Shown here piece after piece: positions 18,023-28,068 of a stretch of 64,000 bases of DNA (within the stretch, counting starts at the first letter, position 1; every line of letters starts with the position of its first letter). The stretch comes from Fictibacillus barbaricus. GTDB taxonomy: Bacteria; Bacillota; Bacilli; Bacillales; Fictibacillaceae. The position numbers and the translations under genes were made by a program. The notes beneath the pieces are model-generated. The model was not told the DNA's origin, did not search any database, and saw only the letters and a list, made by a program, of their open reading frames with translations. The DNA lies in NCBI RefSeq assembly GCF_014635025.1, contig NZ_BMCE01000002.1, positions 1,632,399-1,696,398 on the forward strand, in the 5' to 3' direction.

Positions 18023-18035
18023 GAGGTTATATAAA

Positions 18036-18614
18036 ATGAGATTTGGTTTTGATATTGATGATACATTGATTAATTTACGAGAACACGCTTTTCATATTTA
18101 TAATAAAAAACTAAAAAAGAATGTTCCTTTAGACGTTTTTCACACTATTGAAACATTAGAGATTCATGAGCCATTCGGACTCACTACAAAAGAAGGTAAT
18201 CAGCTCTGGCTAGATTCTATGGAGGAAATCTATTTCACGGATTGTCCTGCTTATCCGGATGCGATTGAAGTTTTAAAGGAGCTTGATAAGCAAGGTCACG
18301 AAATTTACTACATCACAGCTCGACCTGCTAAACATTGTGAAGAGACGAAGAAATGGGTAGAAGAAGCAGGGTTCCCTGTTCAAGAAGGACGATTCTTCTG
18401 TGGCATGAAAGATGAAGAAAAGATTCATACGATAAAAGACTTAAATCTTGATTTTTACTTCGATGACAAGCCCAACGTTCTTGATACCCTTACAGGTGAA
18501 ACTGTTCAGCTGTACGTTAGAGATCAGAGCTACAACAAGCACTTAGAGATGCCGCGTCTTACAAACTGGTCTGAGTTAAAGGAAATCATACGTGAATATG
18601 AGAACAAAAAGTAG
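18036..18614 (+). CDS. HAD-superfamily 5'-nucleotidase-like phosphatase
   Basis: 192 aa from the ATG at 18036, which has AGAGG 9 nt upstream; an in-frame ATG 21 bp earlier overlaps ribD. HAD motif I is GFDIDDTLI at the N-terminus, motif II lies in YYITARPAKH and the acidic motif III in FYFDDKPN. It resembles the NT5C/YqfW group. It directly follows ribA-ribD, so it may dephosphorylate the RibD product, a step done by promiscuous HAD enzymes (YcsE, YitU, YwtE) in B. subtilis. That role is inference. Confidence 0.8.
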   Translation: MRFGFDIDDTLINLREHAFHIYNKKLKKNVPLDVFHTIETLEIHEPFGLTTKEGNQLWLDSMEEIYFTDCPAYPDAIEVLKELDKQGHEIYYITARPAKHCEETKKWVEEAGFPVQEGRFFCGMKDEEKIHTIKDLNLDFYFDDKPNVLDTLTGETVQLYVRDQSYNKHLEMPRLTNWSELKEIIREYENKK

Positions 18615-18641
18615 TGCGCTGTTGCAGCGTGCTATTTTTTA
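18612..18641 (+). terminator. terminator of the ribA-ribD-HAD operon
   Basis: Imperfect GCGCTG / CAGCGTGC hairpin followed by TTTTTT. Confidence 0.6.
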
Positions 18642-18686
18642 TGTTCGGTATCTGGTATTTTAGTAAGAACGGAGGCTAGACTAATA

Positions 18687-18971
18687 ATGTTGCTATTCTT
18701 ATTGCTTAGTTTACTTACAGCAGGATTTGTCATAGAGATTATACAGAAACATGTTTTGAAGATTAAAGACCCTGATATCCAGGATTTGTGGGCAGAATTA
18801 GAAAATCAAGAATGGTACACAGATATGATAAATGATCCCGATCTAAAAATATGGATTGAGCTTGAAAAACAAAATGGATTATTAAAAGACGCGTATTATG
18901 TTCGGAAAATTATAGATCATGTCGGGCATAGAGAAGGATTTATACGATATATCGCTGATAAAGCAAAGTAA
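18687..18971 (+). CDS. hypothetical protein with N-terminal membrane segment
   Basis: 94 aa. Residues 1-20 are strongly hydrophobic (MLLFLLLSLLTAGFVIEIIQ), then a soluble, acidic and aromatic tail (WAELENQEWYTDMINDPD). GGAGG lies 12 nt before the ATG, a loose spacing. No family recognised. It sits alone between the ribA-ribD operon terminator and the RsbR-like gene. Confidence 0.6.
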   Translation: MLLFLLLSLLTAGFVIEIIQKHVLKIKDPDIQDLWAELENQEWYTDMINDPDLKIWIELEKQNGLLKDAYYVRKIIDHVGHREGFIRYIADKAK

Positions 18972-19003
18972 AGTGAAGGTAGTGTCTGCACTTTTTTTGT
19001 AAA

Positions 19004-19042
19004 ATAAAAACTAGCCGGCATATTGCCCAGGCTAGTTTTTTT
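19004..19042. terminator. bidirectional terminator
   Basis: AAAAACTAGCC / GGCTAGTTTTT stem with T-runs on both strands; overlaps the 3' end of the RsbR-like gene. Confidence 0.75.
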
Positions 19043-19856
19043 CTTTTATGCTTTCTATTGCTTGTTTTACATTAGCAAAGGTTTTGATAGAAGAAAAATT
19101 GATTCCTTCTGAAACAGCACTAATCGCCAACTCCGGACGTAGACCTGTTACTAAAACATCGATGCCTAATAACCCTAAAACACGATAAACATTAAATATA
19201 TGTGATGCTACTTCCGTGTCAATGGTTACAATACCTGAAAAATCCATTATCAGGCATTCAATTTGTAAATCAGGAATCTTGGGAAGCACGTTATTCATAA
19301 GATGCTCTGTTCGATCTGCATCAATTGAGCCGATTAATGGTAAAACAGCAAGTCCATTTTCGATTGGGACAACAGGTGTTGATAATTCACGAAGCTCTTT
19401 TCTCGTTTTTAATAAGATCTCTTCAGAACGCCGCTCAAAAGCAAGCACTGTTTCATTCATGCTGACATCGAGCATATGGTGAACGCGTTTTAGAATCAAT
19501 ACGACTTCTTCCGTTGAAAGATTGTGTTCTAAACTAATCGTCATAATAAAATCTGCAAAAACCATTCTCGTGTCTGGGTAGCGAATCAGGATGTCAGAAA
19601 TCTGGTGATGTTTGGCTGCGGCTTGCTCACCGTTTGCTCGGCTCCATTCTAATAGTTTTTCTGGTACAGAACCCTCTTCACAATATATAGAATCGCTCAA
19701 AAATGCAAAAAACTCAGCATATACTTTTTTGGCTTGATGAATCTCTGCTTCACTTACTTGAAAACCAAACTTATTAATAATATCATCAACGATTTTATTA
19801 GCTAGAAGTTCAGCGTTTTCTTTTAGGTAATTAGCAACCGTTAATGTTGATTTCAA
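19032..19856 (-). CDS. RsbR-family stressosome co-antagonist (STAS domain)
   Basis: 274 aa from a TTG at 19856, spaced 8 nt from TGGAG. The N-terminal ~150 residues form an alpha-helical RsbR_N-like domain and the C-terminal ~110 a STAS domain (PLIGSIDADRTEHLM, IMDFSGIVTIDTEVASH). The Thr/Ser phosphorylation position expected for RsbR paralogues falls near VTIDTEVA. Such proteins build stressosomes that activate sigma-B through RsbT. No rsbS/rsbT genes are adjacent, as for the unlinked RsbR paralogues. Confidence 0.85.
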   Translation of the reverse strand: MKSTLTVANYLKENAELLANKIVDDIINKFGFQVSEAEIHQAKKVYAEFFAFLSDSIYCEEGSVPEKLLEWSRANGEQAAAKHHQISDILIRYPDTRMVFADFIMTISLEHNLSTEEVVLILKRVHHMLDVSMNETVLAFERRSEEILLKTRKELRELSTPVVPIENGLAVLPLIGSIDADRTEHLMNNVLPKIPDLQIECLIMDFSGIVTIDTEVASHIFNVYRVLGLLGIDVLVTGLRPELAISAVSEGINFSSIKTFANVKQAIESIKEKN

Positions 19857-20053
19857 TCTAATCACTCCAGATCAAGGAAAATAGTATTAATATAATACCT
19901 TCTATTATTGTATCACTAAAACCCAGTAACTGTCTTTATTGTGAAAATAATAAAGGAGAATACGTTTTCTGGTGACTCAGCGAAATGAATTTTAAAGATT
20001 TTGTAAACCTTTTAGGCAAGAGTTGAAAACGTATAGATACACATGTTATTTTG

Positions 20054-20070
20054 ATATCGAAAACCGATAT
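20054..20070. promoter_or_regulatory. probable PadR operator
   Basis: Perfect inverted repeat ATATCG-N5-CGATAT, with a further TCGATAT half-site at about 20077-20083. It lies 40 bp upstream of the padR start, in promoter position, suggesting autoregulation of the padR-chrA operon. Confidence 0.55.
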
Positions 20071-20110
20071 AGTACTTCGATATTGCACATCAACTTTAGG
20101 TGGTGGCGCT

Positions 20111-20419
20111 ATGGAAGAGAAAGTGTTACGAAAACTTTTTCTCGGATTTATTCAAATTCATATTCTGCACCATGCACAAGAACAACCGATCTACGGAGTT
20201 TGGATGTTAGAAGAGCTTAGAGAACATGGTTATAGCATCAGTACAGGTACACTCTATCCGATTCTTCACAGCATGGAAAAGGATGGTCTTCTAATTAAAG
20301 AAGTTATAAAGGTTGAGGGTAAAATAAGAAAGTACTACTCTTCAACAGATAAAGGAAAAATGGTTCTAAATGAAGCAAGAAATAAAGCATATGAACTATT
20401 TAAAGAAATAAAGGATTAA
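20111..20419 (+). CDS. PadR-family transcriptional regulator
   Basis: 102 aa from the ATG at 20111 (AGGTGG upstream); a longer frame would run through the operator. PadR winged helix: PIYGVWMLEELREHGYSIST followed by GTLYPILHSMEKDGLL, the family hallmark. It is 13 bp upstream of chrA, an association seen in other Bacillaceae, so it probably represses the chromate transporter. Confidence 0.92.
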   Translation: MEEKVLRKLFLGFIQIHILHHAQEQPIYGVWMLEELREHGYSISTGTLYPILHSMEKDGLLIKEVIKVEGKIRKYYSSTDKGKMVLNEARNKAYELFKEIKD

Positions 20420-20432
20420 GAGGTGAAACACA

Positions 20433-21620
20433 TTGAATTCTGAAGGCAACCGTTTTAAGACATTATTAGAGATTCTTCTAGTCTCAACTAGACTAGGGTT
20501 TACTTCCTTTGGAGGTCCTATCGCTCATTTGGGATACTTTCATGAAGAGTATGTAAGAAAAAGAAAATGGATGGATGAAAAAAACTATGCGGACCTAGTT
20601 GCTTTATGTCAGTTCCTGCCCGGACCAGCGAGCAGTCAAGTGGGAATTGGTATTGGCGTCATGCGGGGTGGCGTATTAGGAGGTATTGTATCCTTTATCG
20701 GATTTTCCCTTCCTTCTGTCCTCGCACTTATTGTATTTGCGCTCATTCTCCAAGGTTTGAATGTTGCCGATCTTAGCTGGATCCATGGATTAAAGATTGT
20801 TGCAGTTGCTGTTGTAGCTCATGCTATTTTAGGGATGGCTGAAAAATTAACACCTGACTTAAAAAGAAAAACAATCGCTTTATTTGCGCTGGTTGGAACT
20901 TTGCTGTGGCAAACTGCCTTTACACAAGTTGGGGTGATTGTGTTAGCCGGGATCTTAGGATTTCTTTTGTACCGTGAGCAAGCAGGCAGTGAAGACAGTA
21001 ATTTCGAATTTCCTGTCTCTAAAAAGTTTGCTGTCATTTGTTTAGCCATATTCTTTACACTACTTCTCATTTTACCTATCTTAAGAGAAACCACTTCAAT
21101 CAGCTGGATTGCTATCTTTGATAGCTTTTACCGCTCAGGGTCATTAGTATTTGGTGGAGGCCATGTTGTACTTCCTTTATTAGAACGTGAATTTGTACCG
21201 ACAGACTGGATAAGTGAAGAAGCTTTCCTAGCTGGCTATGGTGCTGCACAAGCTGTTCCTGGCCCATTGTTTACTTTTGCTGCGTATATTGGAGCGGTTA
21301 TGAATGGATGGCAAGGCGGGTTATTAGCAACCTTTGCTATATTCTTACCAGCATTTCTATTAATTCTTGGTGCCCTTCCGTTTTGGAACATACTGCGATG
21401 CAATCCAAAGATCAAAGGTGCCCTAATGGGGGTAAACGCGGCAGTTGTTGGAATTTTAATTTCTGCGTTTTACAAGCCTATCTGGACGAGTACTATTTTA
21501 ACACCTCTTGATTTCGCTTTTGCTGCTGTTCTATTTAGCATGTTGGTCTATTGGAAACTTCCCCCTTGGGTAATCGTAGTAACAGGTGCTTTAGGCGGAT
21601 TTTTAAGAACACTCATTTAA
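20433..21620 (+). CDS. chrA: chromate transporter, CHR family
   Basis: 395-aa long-chain CHR protein with two homologous halves: TSFGGPIAHLGYFHEEYV and QFLPGPASSQVGIGIG in the first, VFGGGHVVLPLLEREFV and QAVPGPLFTFAAYIG in the second. About ten to twelve hydrophobic helices. It exports chromate, or a related oxyanion, at the membrane. The start is TTG at 20433 with AGAGGTG upstream. It is co-transcribed with padR and ends at a terminator. Confidence 0.93.
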   Translation: MNSEGNRFKTLLEILLVSTRLGFTSFGGPIAHLGYFHEEYVRKRKWMDEKNYADLVALCQFLPGPASSQVGIGIGVMRGGVLGGIVSFIGFSLPSVLALIVFALILQGLNVADLSWIHGLKIVAVAVVAHAILGMAEKLTPDLKRKTIALFALVGTLLWQTAFTQVGVIVLAGILGFLLYREQAGSEDSNFEFPVSKKFAVICLAIFFTLLLILPILRETTSISWIAIFDSFYRSGSLVFGGGHVVLPLLEREFVPTDWISEEAFLAGYGAAQAVPGPLFTFAAYIGAVMNGWQGGLLATFAIFLPAFLLILGALPFWNILRCNPKIKGALMGVNAAVVGILISAFYKPIWTSTILTPLDFAFAAVLFSMLVYWKLPPWVIVVTGALGGFLRTLI

Positions 21621-21640
21621 ACAACTGTTTAAAAAGATAA

Positions 21641-21675
21641 AAAGAAACTGCATTTTCGTTGGCAGTTTCTTTTTT
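21641..21675 (+). terminator. terminator of padR-chrA
   Basis: AAGAAACTGC / GCAGTTTCTT stem followed by a T-run. Confidence 0.85.
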
Positions 21676-21851
21676 ATTTATAAATATCATCCTTGGCACA
21701 ACATTGATCCTCTTTTAATTTTTTGTCTTTTTTTTCAACTTGTAAATTAACAAAAAATAAGATATCGTGGTAATTGTCTGAAAATAACGATAGAAATCTC
21801 ATTTTTCAGAAGTAAAGTATTACATAGTAGTGCTTTTTTATTTTTTTGTTT

Positions 21852-21866
21852 TGTAAAGCGCTTACA
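21852..21866 (+). promoter_or_regulatory. cre-like CcpA site upstream of the amino-acid permease
   Basis: TGTAAAGCGCTTACA is symmetric and close to the cre consensus, though one base longer than the 14-bp ideal. It lies about 30 bp before the permease start, where CcpA binding would block transcription. Confidence 0.55.
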
Positions 21867-21896
21867 TCTTTGGAGATCTTACACAGGAGGATTTTT

Positions 21897-23297
21897 ATGG
21901 GTAACAACACATTAAAGAGAGAACTAAAGAGCCGGCACATTTTAATGATTGCACTTGGCGGGGTAATCGGCACAGGATTATTTATGAGTTCTGGGTACAC
22001 CATACATGAAGCAGGACCCGGCGGAGCCTTAGCTGCTTATTTATGGGGCGGGTTTGTTATGTATTTAACTATGCTTTGTCTTGGTGAATTGGCTGTCAGA
22101 GTGCCTGATGCTGGTTCTTATCAAACATATGCGACAAAGTTTATCTCCCCATCAGCAGGTTATGTGGTTGGATGGATGTCATGGTTAAACTGGTCCGTAA
22201 CAATAGGTTTAGAGCTAATAACTGTAAGTTTGTTAATGAAACGATGGTTCCCAGATGTCTCTACATGGGTCTGGTGTGTTGTGTTTACACTGTTTTTATT
22301 TTTCATTAATGCACTTTCCACTAAAAGCTTTGGAGAAGTAGAATTTTGGTTTGCCGGAATCAAGGTCATTACTATTATTGCATTTATCTTGCTTGGCGGA
22401 GCTGTCGTATTTGGTTTCCTGCAAGTTGACGGTCAGCCTGCACCATTCTTGTCTAACTTTACCGATCATGGCGGACTCTTCCCGAATGGTTTTGGTGCAA
22501 TTGTAGTAACGATGATTGCCGTTAACTTTTCATTTCAAGGTACTGAGCTTGTCGGTATAGCTGCTGGCGAGAGTAAAGACCCGGAAAAAGCGATACCAAA
22601 AGCGATTAACAGCACCGTATGGAGAATCCTAGTCTTTTTCATCTTATCGATTTTTATACTAGCAGCTCTATTTCCATGGGAAAAAGCCAATGCAGTGGAA
22701 AGTCCGTTCGTTGAAGTATTTGAAGGAATCGGCATCCCTTATGCAGCAGATATTATGAATTTAGTTATTATAACCGCTGTATTATCAGTAGCAAACTCAG
22801 GCCTGTATGCTACTTCACGCATGCTTTGGTCGATGTCTAATCAGGGAATGATTAATCCTGTATTTGGCAAGCTCAATAAAAGAGGCGTCCCAATGGTTGC
22901 GCTTATTGTAAGTTTAGGAGTAGGCTGCTTGTCATTACTAAGCGGAATTTTCGCAGAGGAAACAGTTTACTTATGGCTATTATCTATTGCTGGGTTTGGT
23001 GCAGTATTTACATGGTTATCCATTGCAGTATCAAATCTTCTTGCGAGAAGAAAGTATATGGCTGCAGGCGGAAGGGCAGAAGATTTGAAGTACAGAACCC
23101 CGCTTTATCCATTAGTACCTATTCTTGCGATTGTATGTAATCTTATTGTAATTGTCAGCTTAGCCTTCATACCTGAGCAAAGAATATCACTCTATTGCGG
23201 TGTTCCTTTCCTCATCGCCTGTTATCTTTATTACCATTTTGCTGGCAAAAAGAGAATGGTGGAAGTTGGACAAGCTACCGAGAAAAAAGCAGTATAA
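21897..23297 (+). CDS. APC-family amino-acid permease
   Basis: 466 aa from the ATG at 21897 (AGGAGG upstream). Twelve hydrophobic helices; the N-terminal signature ALGGVIGTGLFMSSGY and the second motif QGTELVGIAAGES place it in the amino-acid transporter (AAT) branch with RocE, LysP and YbgF-like permeases. Substrate unknown; cationic or other amino acids are possible. A cre-like site suggests catabolite repression, consistent with use of amino acids as carbon or nitrogen source. Confidence 0.9.
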   Translation: MGNNTLKRELKSRHILMIALGGVIGTGLFMSSGYTIHEAGPGGALAAYLWGGFVMYLTMLCLGELAVRVPDAGSYQTYATKFISPSAGYVVGWMSWLNWSVTIGLELITVSLLMKRWFPDVSTWVWCVVFTLFLFFINALSTKSFGEVEFWFAGIKVITIIAFILLGGAVVFGFLQVDGQPAPFLSNFTDHGGLFPNGFGAIVVTMIAVNFSFQGTELVGIAAGESKDPEKAIPKAINSTVWRILVFFILSIFILAALFPWEKANAVESPFVEVFEGIGIPYAADIMNLVIITAVLSVANSGLYATSRMLWSMSNQGMINPVFGKLNKRGVPMVALIVSLGVGCLSLLSGIFAEETVYLWLLSIAGFGAVFTWLSIAVSNLLARRKYMAAGGRAEDLKYRTPLYPLVPILAIVCNLIVIVSLAFIPEQRISLYCGVPFLIACYLYYHFAGKKRMVEVGQATEKKAV

Positions 23298-23305
23298 TAA
23301 AAAAG

Positions 23306-23355
23306 AAGCTGACATCAGAGGACACGTATCGTGACCTTATGGTGTCAGTTTTTTT
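23306..23355 (+). terminator. terminator of the amino-acid permease
   Basis: CTGACA / TGTCAG arms with a large loop, followed by TTTTTTT. Confidence 0.6.
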
Positions 23356-23452
23356 AAACCTTACTTTATTTGCCTTGGCTTCTGGTAAAGCACCTGCGTA
23401 CTAGCAAGTTAAAATCATCCGCAGCACCCGCTTTTGCTAACTCTTTTATCAG

Positions 23453-24349
23453 CTATTGTACGATGCTGCTGTTTTCTCTCCTGACTCTCATTCCCTGTCG
23501 CACTCTAAATGTAGAATTTGCTGTAAATACACCCCATAATATGATTACCGCACCCGCATACCCTTTTAGCCCCATATTTTCATGCAAGATGATGAATGCA
23601 AAAATCGCTGAAAAAATCGGCTCGAGTGAAAAGAGAAAACCAGTGTTTTCAGGCGTGGTGTATTTTTGAGCAATTGGCTGCATCACAAATCCATATGCAG
23701 AGCAGATGAGAGCGAGTCCGAGTATCGAAATCCAATGAACCGCTCCCTGAGGCAACACAGGTTTTTCAAAAAGAAATGTTCCAACGGCGGCAAACATGGC
23801 GGCAAAGCCGAGTTGATAAACCCCTAGCTGTAAGGTATCAACTTCTCGGACAAAGCGGTTTGTTAAGATGATGTGTACCGCATACAAGAAGGCAGCGACC
23901 AAACAAAACAGCGATCCATATGCAAGATCGAAGTCTTCCCCGATGGTAAGCAGAGCTAAGCCTAAAGAAACAATCACAACCCCCACAATTATTCTTTTGC
24001 TAGGTAGTCTTCTGGTGATGATGATCTGTAAAATCGGAACTAAGATAACCGTAGTACTCGTCAAAAATCCTGCTGATGAAGCAGTTGTATGTTTCATACC
24101 ATACATGAGGGTAATGAAGATCCCCCATAATAGAATTCCAACAATTGAACTGTATTTCAATGTTTTAGCATCTACACGAAATACTTTTTTACGGAAAATG
24201 AACATCATTACCATAAAAGCTATTCCAAATCGTAATGCCACAATGGTTAAGGCTGGGATCGTACCTATACAGAGTTTCATAAAAATATAAGACAATCCCC
24301 AACCCATAGAAACAGATGCTAAAATCCAGTTCGCTTGTTTTTGTGTCAT
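23453..24349 (-). CDS. EamA/DMT-superfamily transporter
   Basis: 298-aa protein with ten hydrophobic helices in two EamA repeats (WILASVSMGWGLSYIFMK at the start; GSLFCLVAAFLYAVHIILT begins the second). Members export amino acids, purines or other metabolites. It is divergent from a LysR regulator at 24475 that probably controls it. Its 3' end lies in a ~150-bp region without another gene. Confidence 0.88.
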   Translation of the reverse strand: MTQKQANWILASVSMGWGLSYIFMKLCIGTIPALTIVALRFGIAFMVMMFIFRKKVFRVDAKTLKYSSIVGILLWGIFITLMYGMKHTTASSAGFLTSTTVILVPILQIIITRRLPSKRIIVGVVIVSLGLALLTIGEDFDLAYGSLFCLVAAFLYAVHIILTNRFVREVDTLQLGVYQLGFAAMFAAVGTFLFEKPVLPQGAVHWISILGLALICSAYGFVMQPIAQKYTTPENTGFLFSLEPIFSAIFAFIILHENMGLKGYAGAVIILWGVFTANSTFRVRQGMRVRRENSSIVQ

Positions 24350-24442
24350 GGTTACAAGTCCTAACCTCTCAAGTTATTTAAAGATTGGCTCAATCGTATC
24401 ATCTCCCTTTTCATTAATAAAACGAATATTTATAATGGAACT

Positions 24443-24457
24443 ATTAGAAACTCTAAT
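24443..24457. promoter_or_regulatory. probable LysR-regulator site
   Basis: Perfect dyad ATTAG-N5-CTAAT just downstream of a TATAAT box at 24431-24436, between the divergent EamA and lysR genes. Dyads with a T-N11-A core are typical of LysR regulators. Confidence 0.5.
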
Positions 24458-24474
24458 ACAAAGGAGAAGACTAG

Positions 24475-25335
24475 ATGAATGCGTATTATGCTTTTATCAA
24501 AGCCATAGAAACAGGCAGTTTTACTAAAGCAGCAGAAGAACTGGGATATACCCAATCTGCAATCAGTCAAATGGTGCATTCATTAGAGGAAGAACTCTCT
24601 ACTATTCTTATATTGCGGTCCCGAACGGGTATTACATTGACGCCTGATGGTGAGGAGTTTTTGCCATACATAAAGAAGATCTGTAATTCACACAGGGAAT
24701 TAAAAGAAAAGATCAAAGAGATGGAAGGGCTTGAGAGTGGGATTATTCGAATCGGTGTATTTTCTAGTGTGTCCTGTCATTGGCTGCCAGGATTGATAAA
24801 AGATTTTAAAGAGCAGTACCCAGCTGTTCATTTTGAATTGCATCAAGGTGATTATACAGAGATCTCTAATTGGATCAAAGAAGGCAGTGTAGACTTTGGC
24901 TTCGTGAATCCAAAAGCTGTATCGAACCTAACGACCATCCCCTTGCAAAAGGATGAGATGTTTGCTGTATTGCCAGAAAACCATAATTTAGCACATCAAC
25001 AAGAAGTATCATTGAAAGAATTAATTAGTGAACCTTATATTCTATTAGATGAAGGAGAAATCAGTGAACCACTAACGATTTTTGAACAAAACAATTTTGA
25101 ACTGAATATACAATACCGTGTACATGACGATTACACGATTATGTCTATGATCGAACAAGGGCTTGGTATTTCTATCCTGCCGAAACTTGTCTTAAATCGG
25201 TGTCCTTATCACATTGTAACCAAAAAGATTTCTCCCTCTTTTTCACGCACGATCAGTCTGGCTTACAAAGATAAACGGGTGCTGCCCATAGCAAGCAGGT
25301 TTTTTATCGACTTTATCATTAGAGAATATAGTTGA
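24475..25335 (+). CDS. LysR-family transcriptional regulator
   Basis: 286 aa. N-terminal winged helix with SFTKAAEELGYTQSAISQMV, then an effector domain starting around residue 90 (GIIRIGVFSSVSCHWLPGLI). It is divergent from the EamA transporter, its likely target; the inducer is unknown. AAAGGAG precedes the ATG. Its stop is followed by the outermost copy of the spoVR-type terminator. Confidence 0.93.
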   Translation: MNAYYAFIKAIETGSFTKAAEELGYTQSAISQMVHSLEEELSTILILRSRTGITLTPDGEEFLPYIKKICNSHRELKEKIKEMEGLESGIIRIGVFSSVSCHWLPGLIKDFKEQYPAVHFELHQGDYTEISNWIKEGSVDFGFVNPKAVSNLTTIPLQKDEMFAVLPENHNLAHQQEVSLKELISEPYILLDEGEISEPLTIFEQNNFELNIQYRVHDDYTIMSMIEQGLGISILPKLVLNRCPYHIVTKKISPSFSRTISLAYKDKRVLPIASRFFIDFIIREYS

Positions 25336-25366
25336 TCATTCCAAATGGATCATTAAAAAGACAATA

Positions 25367-25470
25367 AAAAGCACGCTCTCGGCGTGCTTTTTTACATTAG
25401 TATTAAAGACTTGTATCCTTTTTGAAAAACTTTCAATGAATGTCTTCGAATCAAACGTGAACATCTTGAA
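25367..25470 (-). pseudogene. most decayed spoVR 3'-end relic plus terminator (copy 5)
   Basis: The terminator hairpin GCACGCTCTCGGCGTGC, the following ATTAGTATTAAAGACTTG and a frame reading MFTFDSKT line up with the spoVR end (FTFDGKT) and its downstream terminator region (TATTAAACACTTG in other copies). It lies 16 bp after the GH1 stop codon, as a spoVR 3' end would if a foreign gene had been joined to it. This is the least certain of the copies; the hairpin also serves the lysR gene. Confidence 0.5.
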
Positions 25471-25485
25471 TGAAGCAATTGGACT

Positions 25486-26961
<1,476 letters not shown>

Positions 26962-27097
26962 TTATTTTTTGTTGCAATTTATAGCTTTTCTCTTCCCTTT
27001 ACATGTTGGACAATAACTAAAAGGAATATTAACGGCGTTTAGCAGGAAAGTAAATGCGTGCAGCGTTTATAGTTTTTTATATCAAAGGAAGGAATTT

Positions 27098-27113
27098 GTT
27101 ACACAAATGTAAC
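27098..27113. promoter_or_regulatory. probable RpiR operator
   Basis: Perfect dyad GTTACA-N4-TGTAAC in the divergent region between the GH1 and rpiR-type genes. Confidence 0.5.
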
Positions 27114-27182
27114 GGTATGTTTCTTTTTTAATTGGCTATGTTAAAATAAAGTTCAACATTTACAAAAGGAGCATCCCAATCA

Positions 27183-27908
27183 ATGTTTTCAAACGAAATC
27201 ATCGCTTCCTTCAATGAATTAGAAACTTCTTTATACAACCATATTAGTCAAAACATGGATAAAGTGGCTTATATGCGGATTCGTGAACTGGCAGATGAAA
27301 CGCATGTGTCAACAGCTACCGTTTTACGTTTCTGCAGGAAACTGAATTGTGAGGGTTTTTCTGAATTTAAAACAAGACTAAAAATTCATATGAAAGAGAA
27401 AAAAAAGACGATGGTCCGAAGTTCACAACAATCCATAGTAGAATTTTTTGACCGAACGTTAAAAGGTGATATTGAAGCAAAAACCAGGGAAGCGGCAAGT
27501 ATAGTCACTAATGCAGATAACGTTATTTTTATTGGAATAGGAAGCTCAGGCATTCTTGCTGAATATGGAGCGAGATATTTTTCTAGTTTGGGTAAATTTT
27601 CGTTGTATATTAAAGACCCTCATTTTCCGATTCATTCTAAACTTCGGAACAATAGTGTAACCATTGCCTTATCGGTCTCGGGTGAAAATAATTTTACAAT
27701 CACCCATCTTAACATTCTTAAACAAGAAGGAAGTAAAATAATCAGTATTACAAACAATAAACTATCAACCATTGCAAAAATCTCTGATATAAATATTCCT
27801 TATTATGTAACGGAGGAATATTTTGAAGAAGCTAATATAACTACACAAGTACCTGTTGTTTATATTCTAGAATCCCTGGCCCGTGAAATTCATAAACTAA
27901 ATCACTAG
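27183..27908 (+). CDS. RpiR-family regulator (HTH + SIS)
   Basis: 241 aa. N-terminal HTH_6 domain (THVSTATVLRFCRKLNCEGF) and a C-terminal SIS sugar-phosphate isomerase fold (FIGIGSSGILAEYGARYF), which binds phosphosugars. It is divergent from the phospho-beta-glucosidase, so it is likely that gene's sugar-phosphate sensor. Together they form the block between spoVR relics 5 and 4. Confidence 0.92.
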   Translation: MFSNEIIASFNELETSLYNHISQNMDKVAYMRIRELADETHVSTATVLRFCRKLNCEGFSEFKTRLKIHMKEKKKTMVRSSQQSIVEFFDRTLKGDIEAKTREAASIVTNADNVIFIGIGSSGILAEYGARYFSSLGKFSLYIKDPHFPIHSKLRNNSVTIALSVSGENNFTITHLNILKQEGSKIISITNNKLSTIAKISDINIPYYVTEEYFEEANITTQVPVVYILESLAREIHKLNH

Positions 27909-27958
27909 TCAGAAGGTCAGATTTCCAATAAATCTACCCATAAATTGAATATTAAAGA

Positions 27959-28068
27959 CAAAAAAGCACGCCAGCCAGCGTGCTTTTTTCTTTTTATTAA
28001 ACCCTTGTTTAATTTTATAGATCTTTTCGATTCCCGGTCTTCCCGTCAAACGTGAACAGTACTGGTTT
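27959..28068 (-). pseudogene. spoVR 3'-end relic plus terminator (copy 4)
   Basis: Minus strand 28068-28015 reads [17 protein letters not shown] and a stop; the intact spoVR ends [17 protein letters not shown] and a stop. Beyond the stop comes the shared TTAAACAAGGGTTTAAT-like stretch and the hairpin at 27959-27989 with GCACGC/GCGTGC arms. The relic starts inside the DedA stop codon, so DedA is fused directly to the spoVR tail and uses its terminator. Confidence 0.9.
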
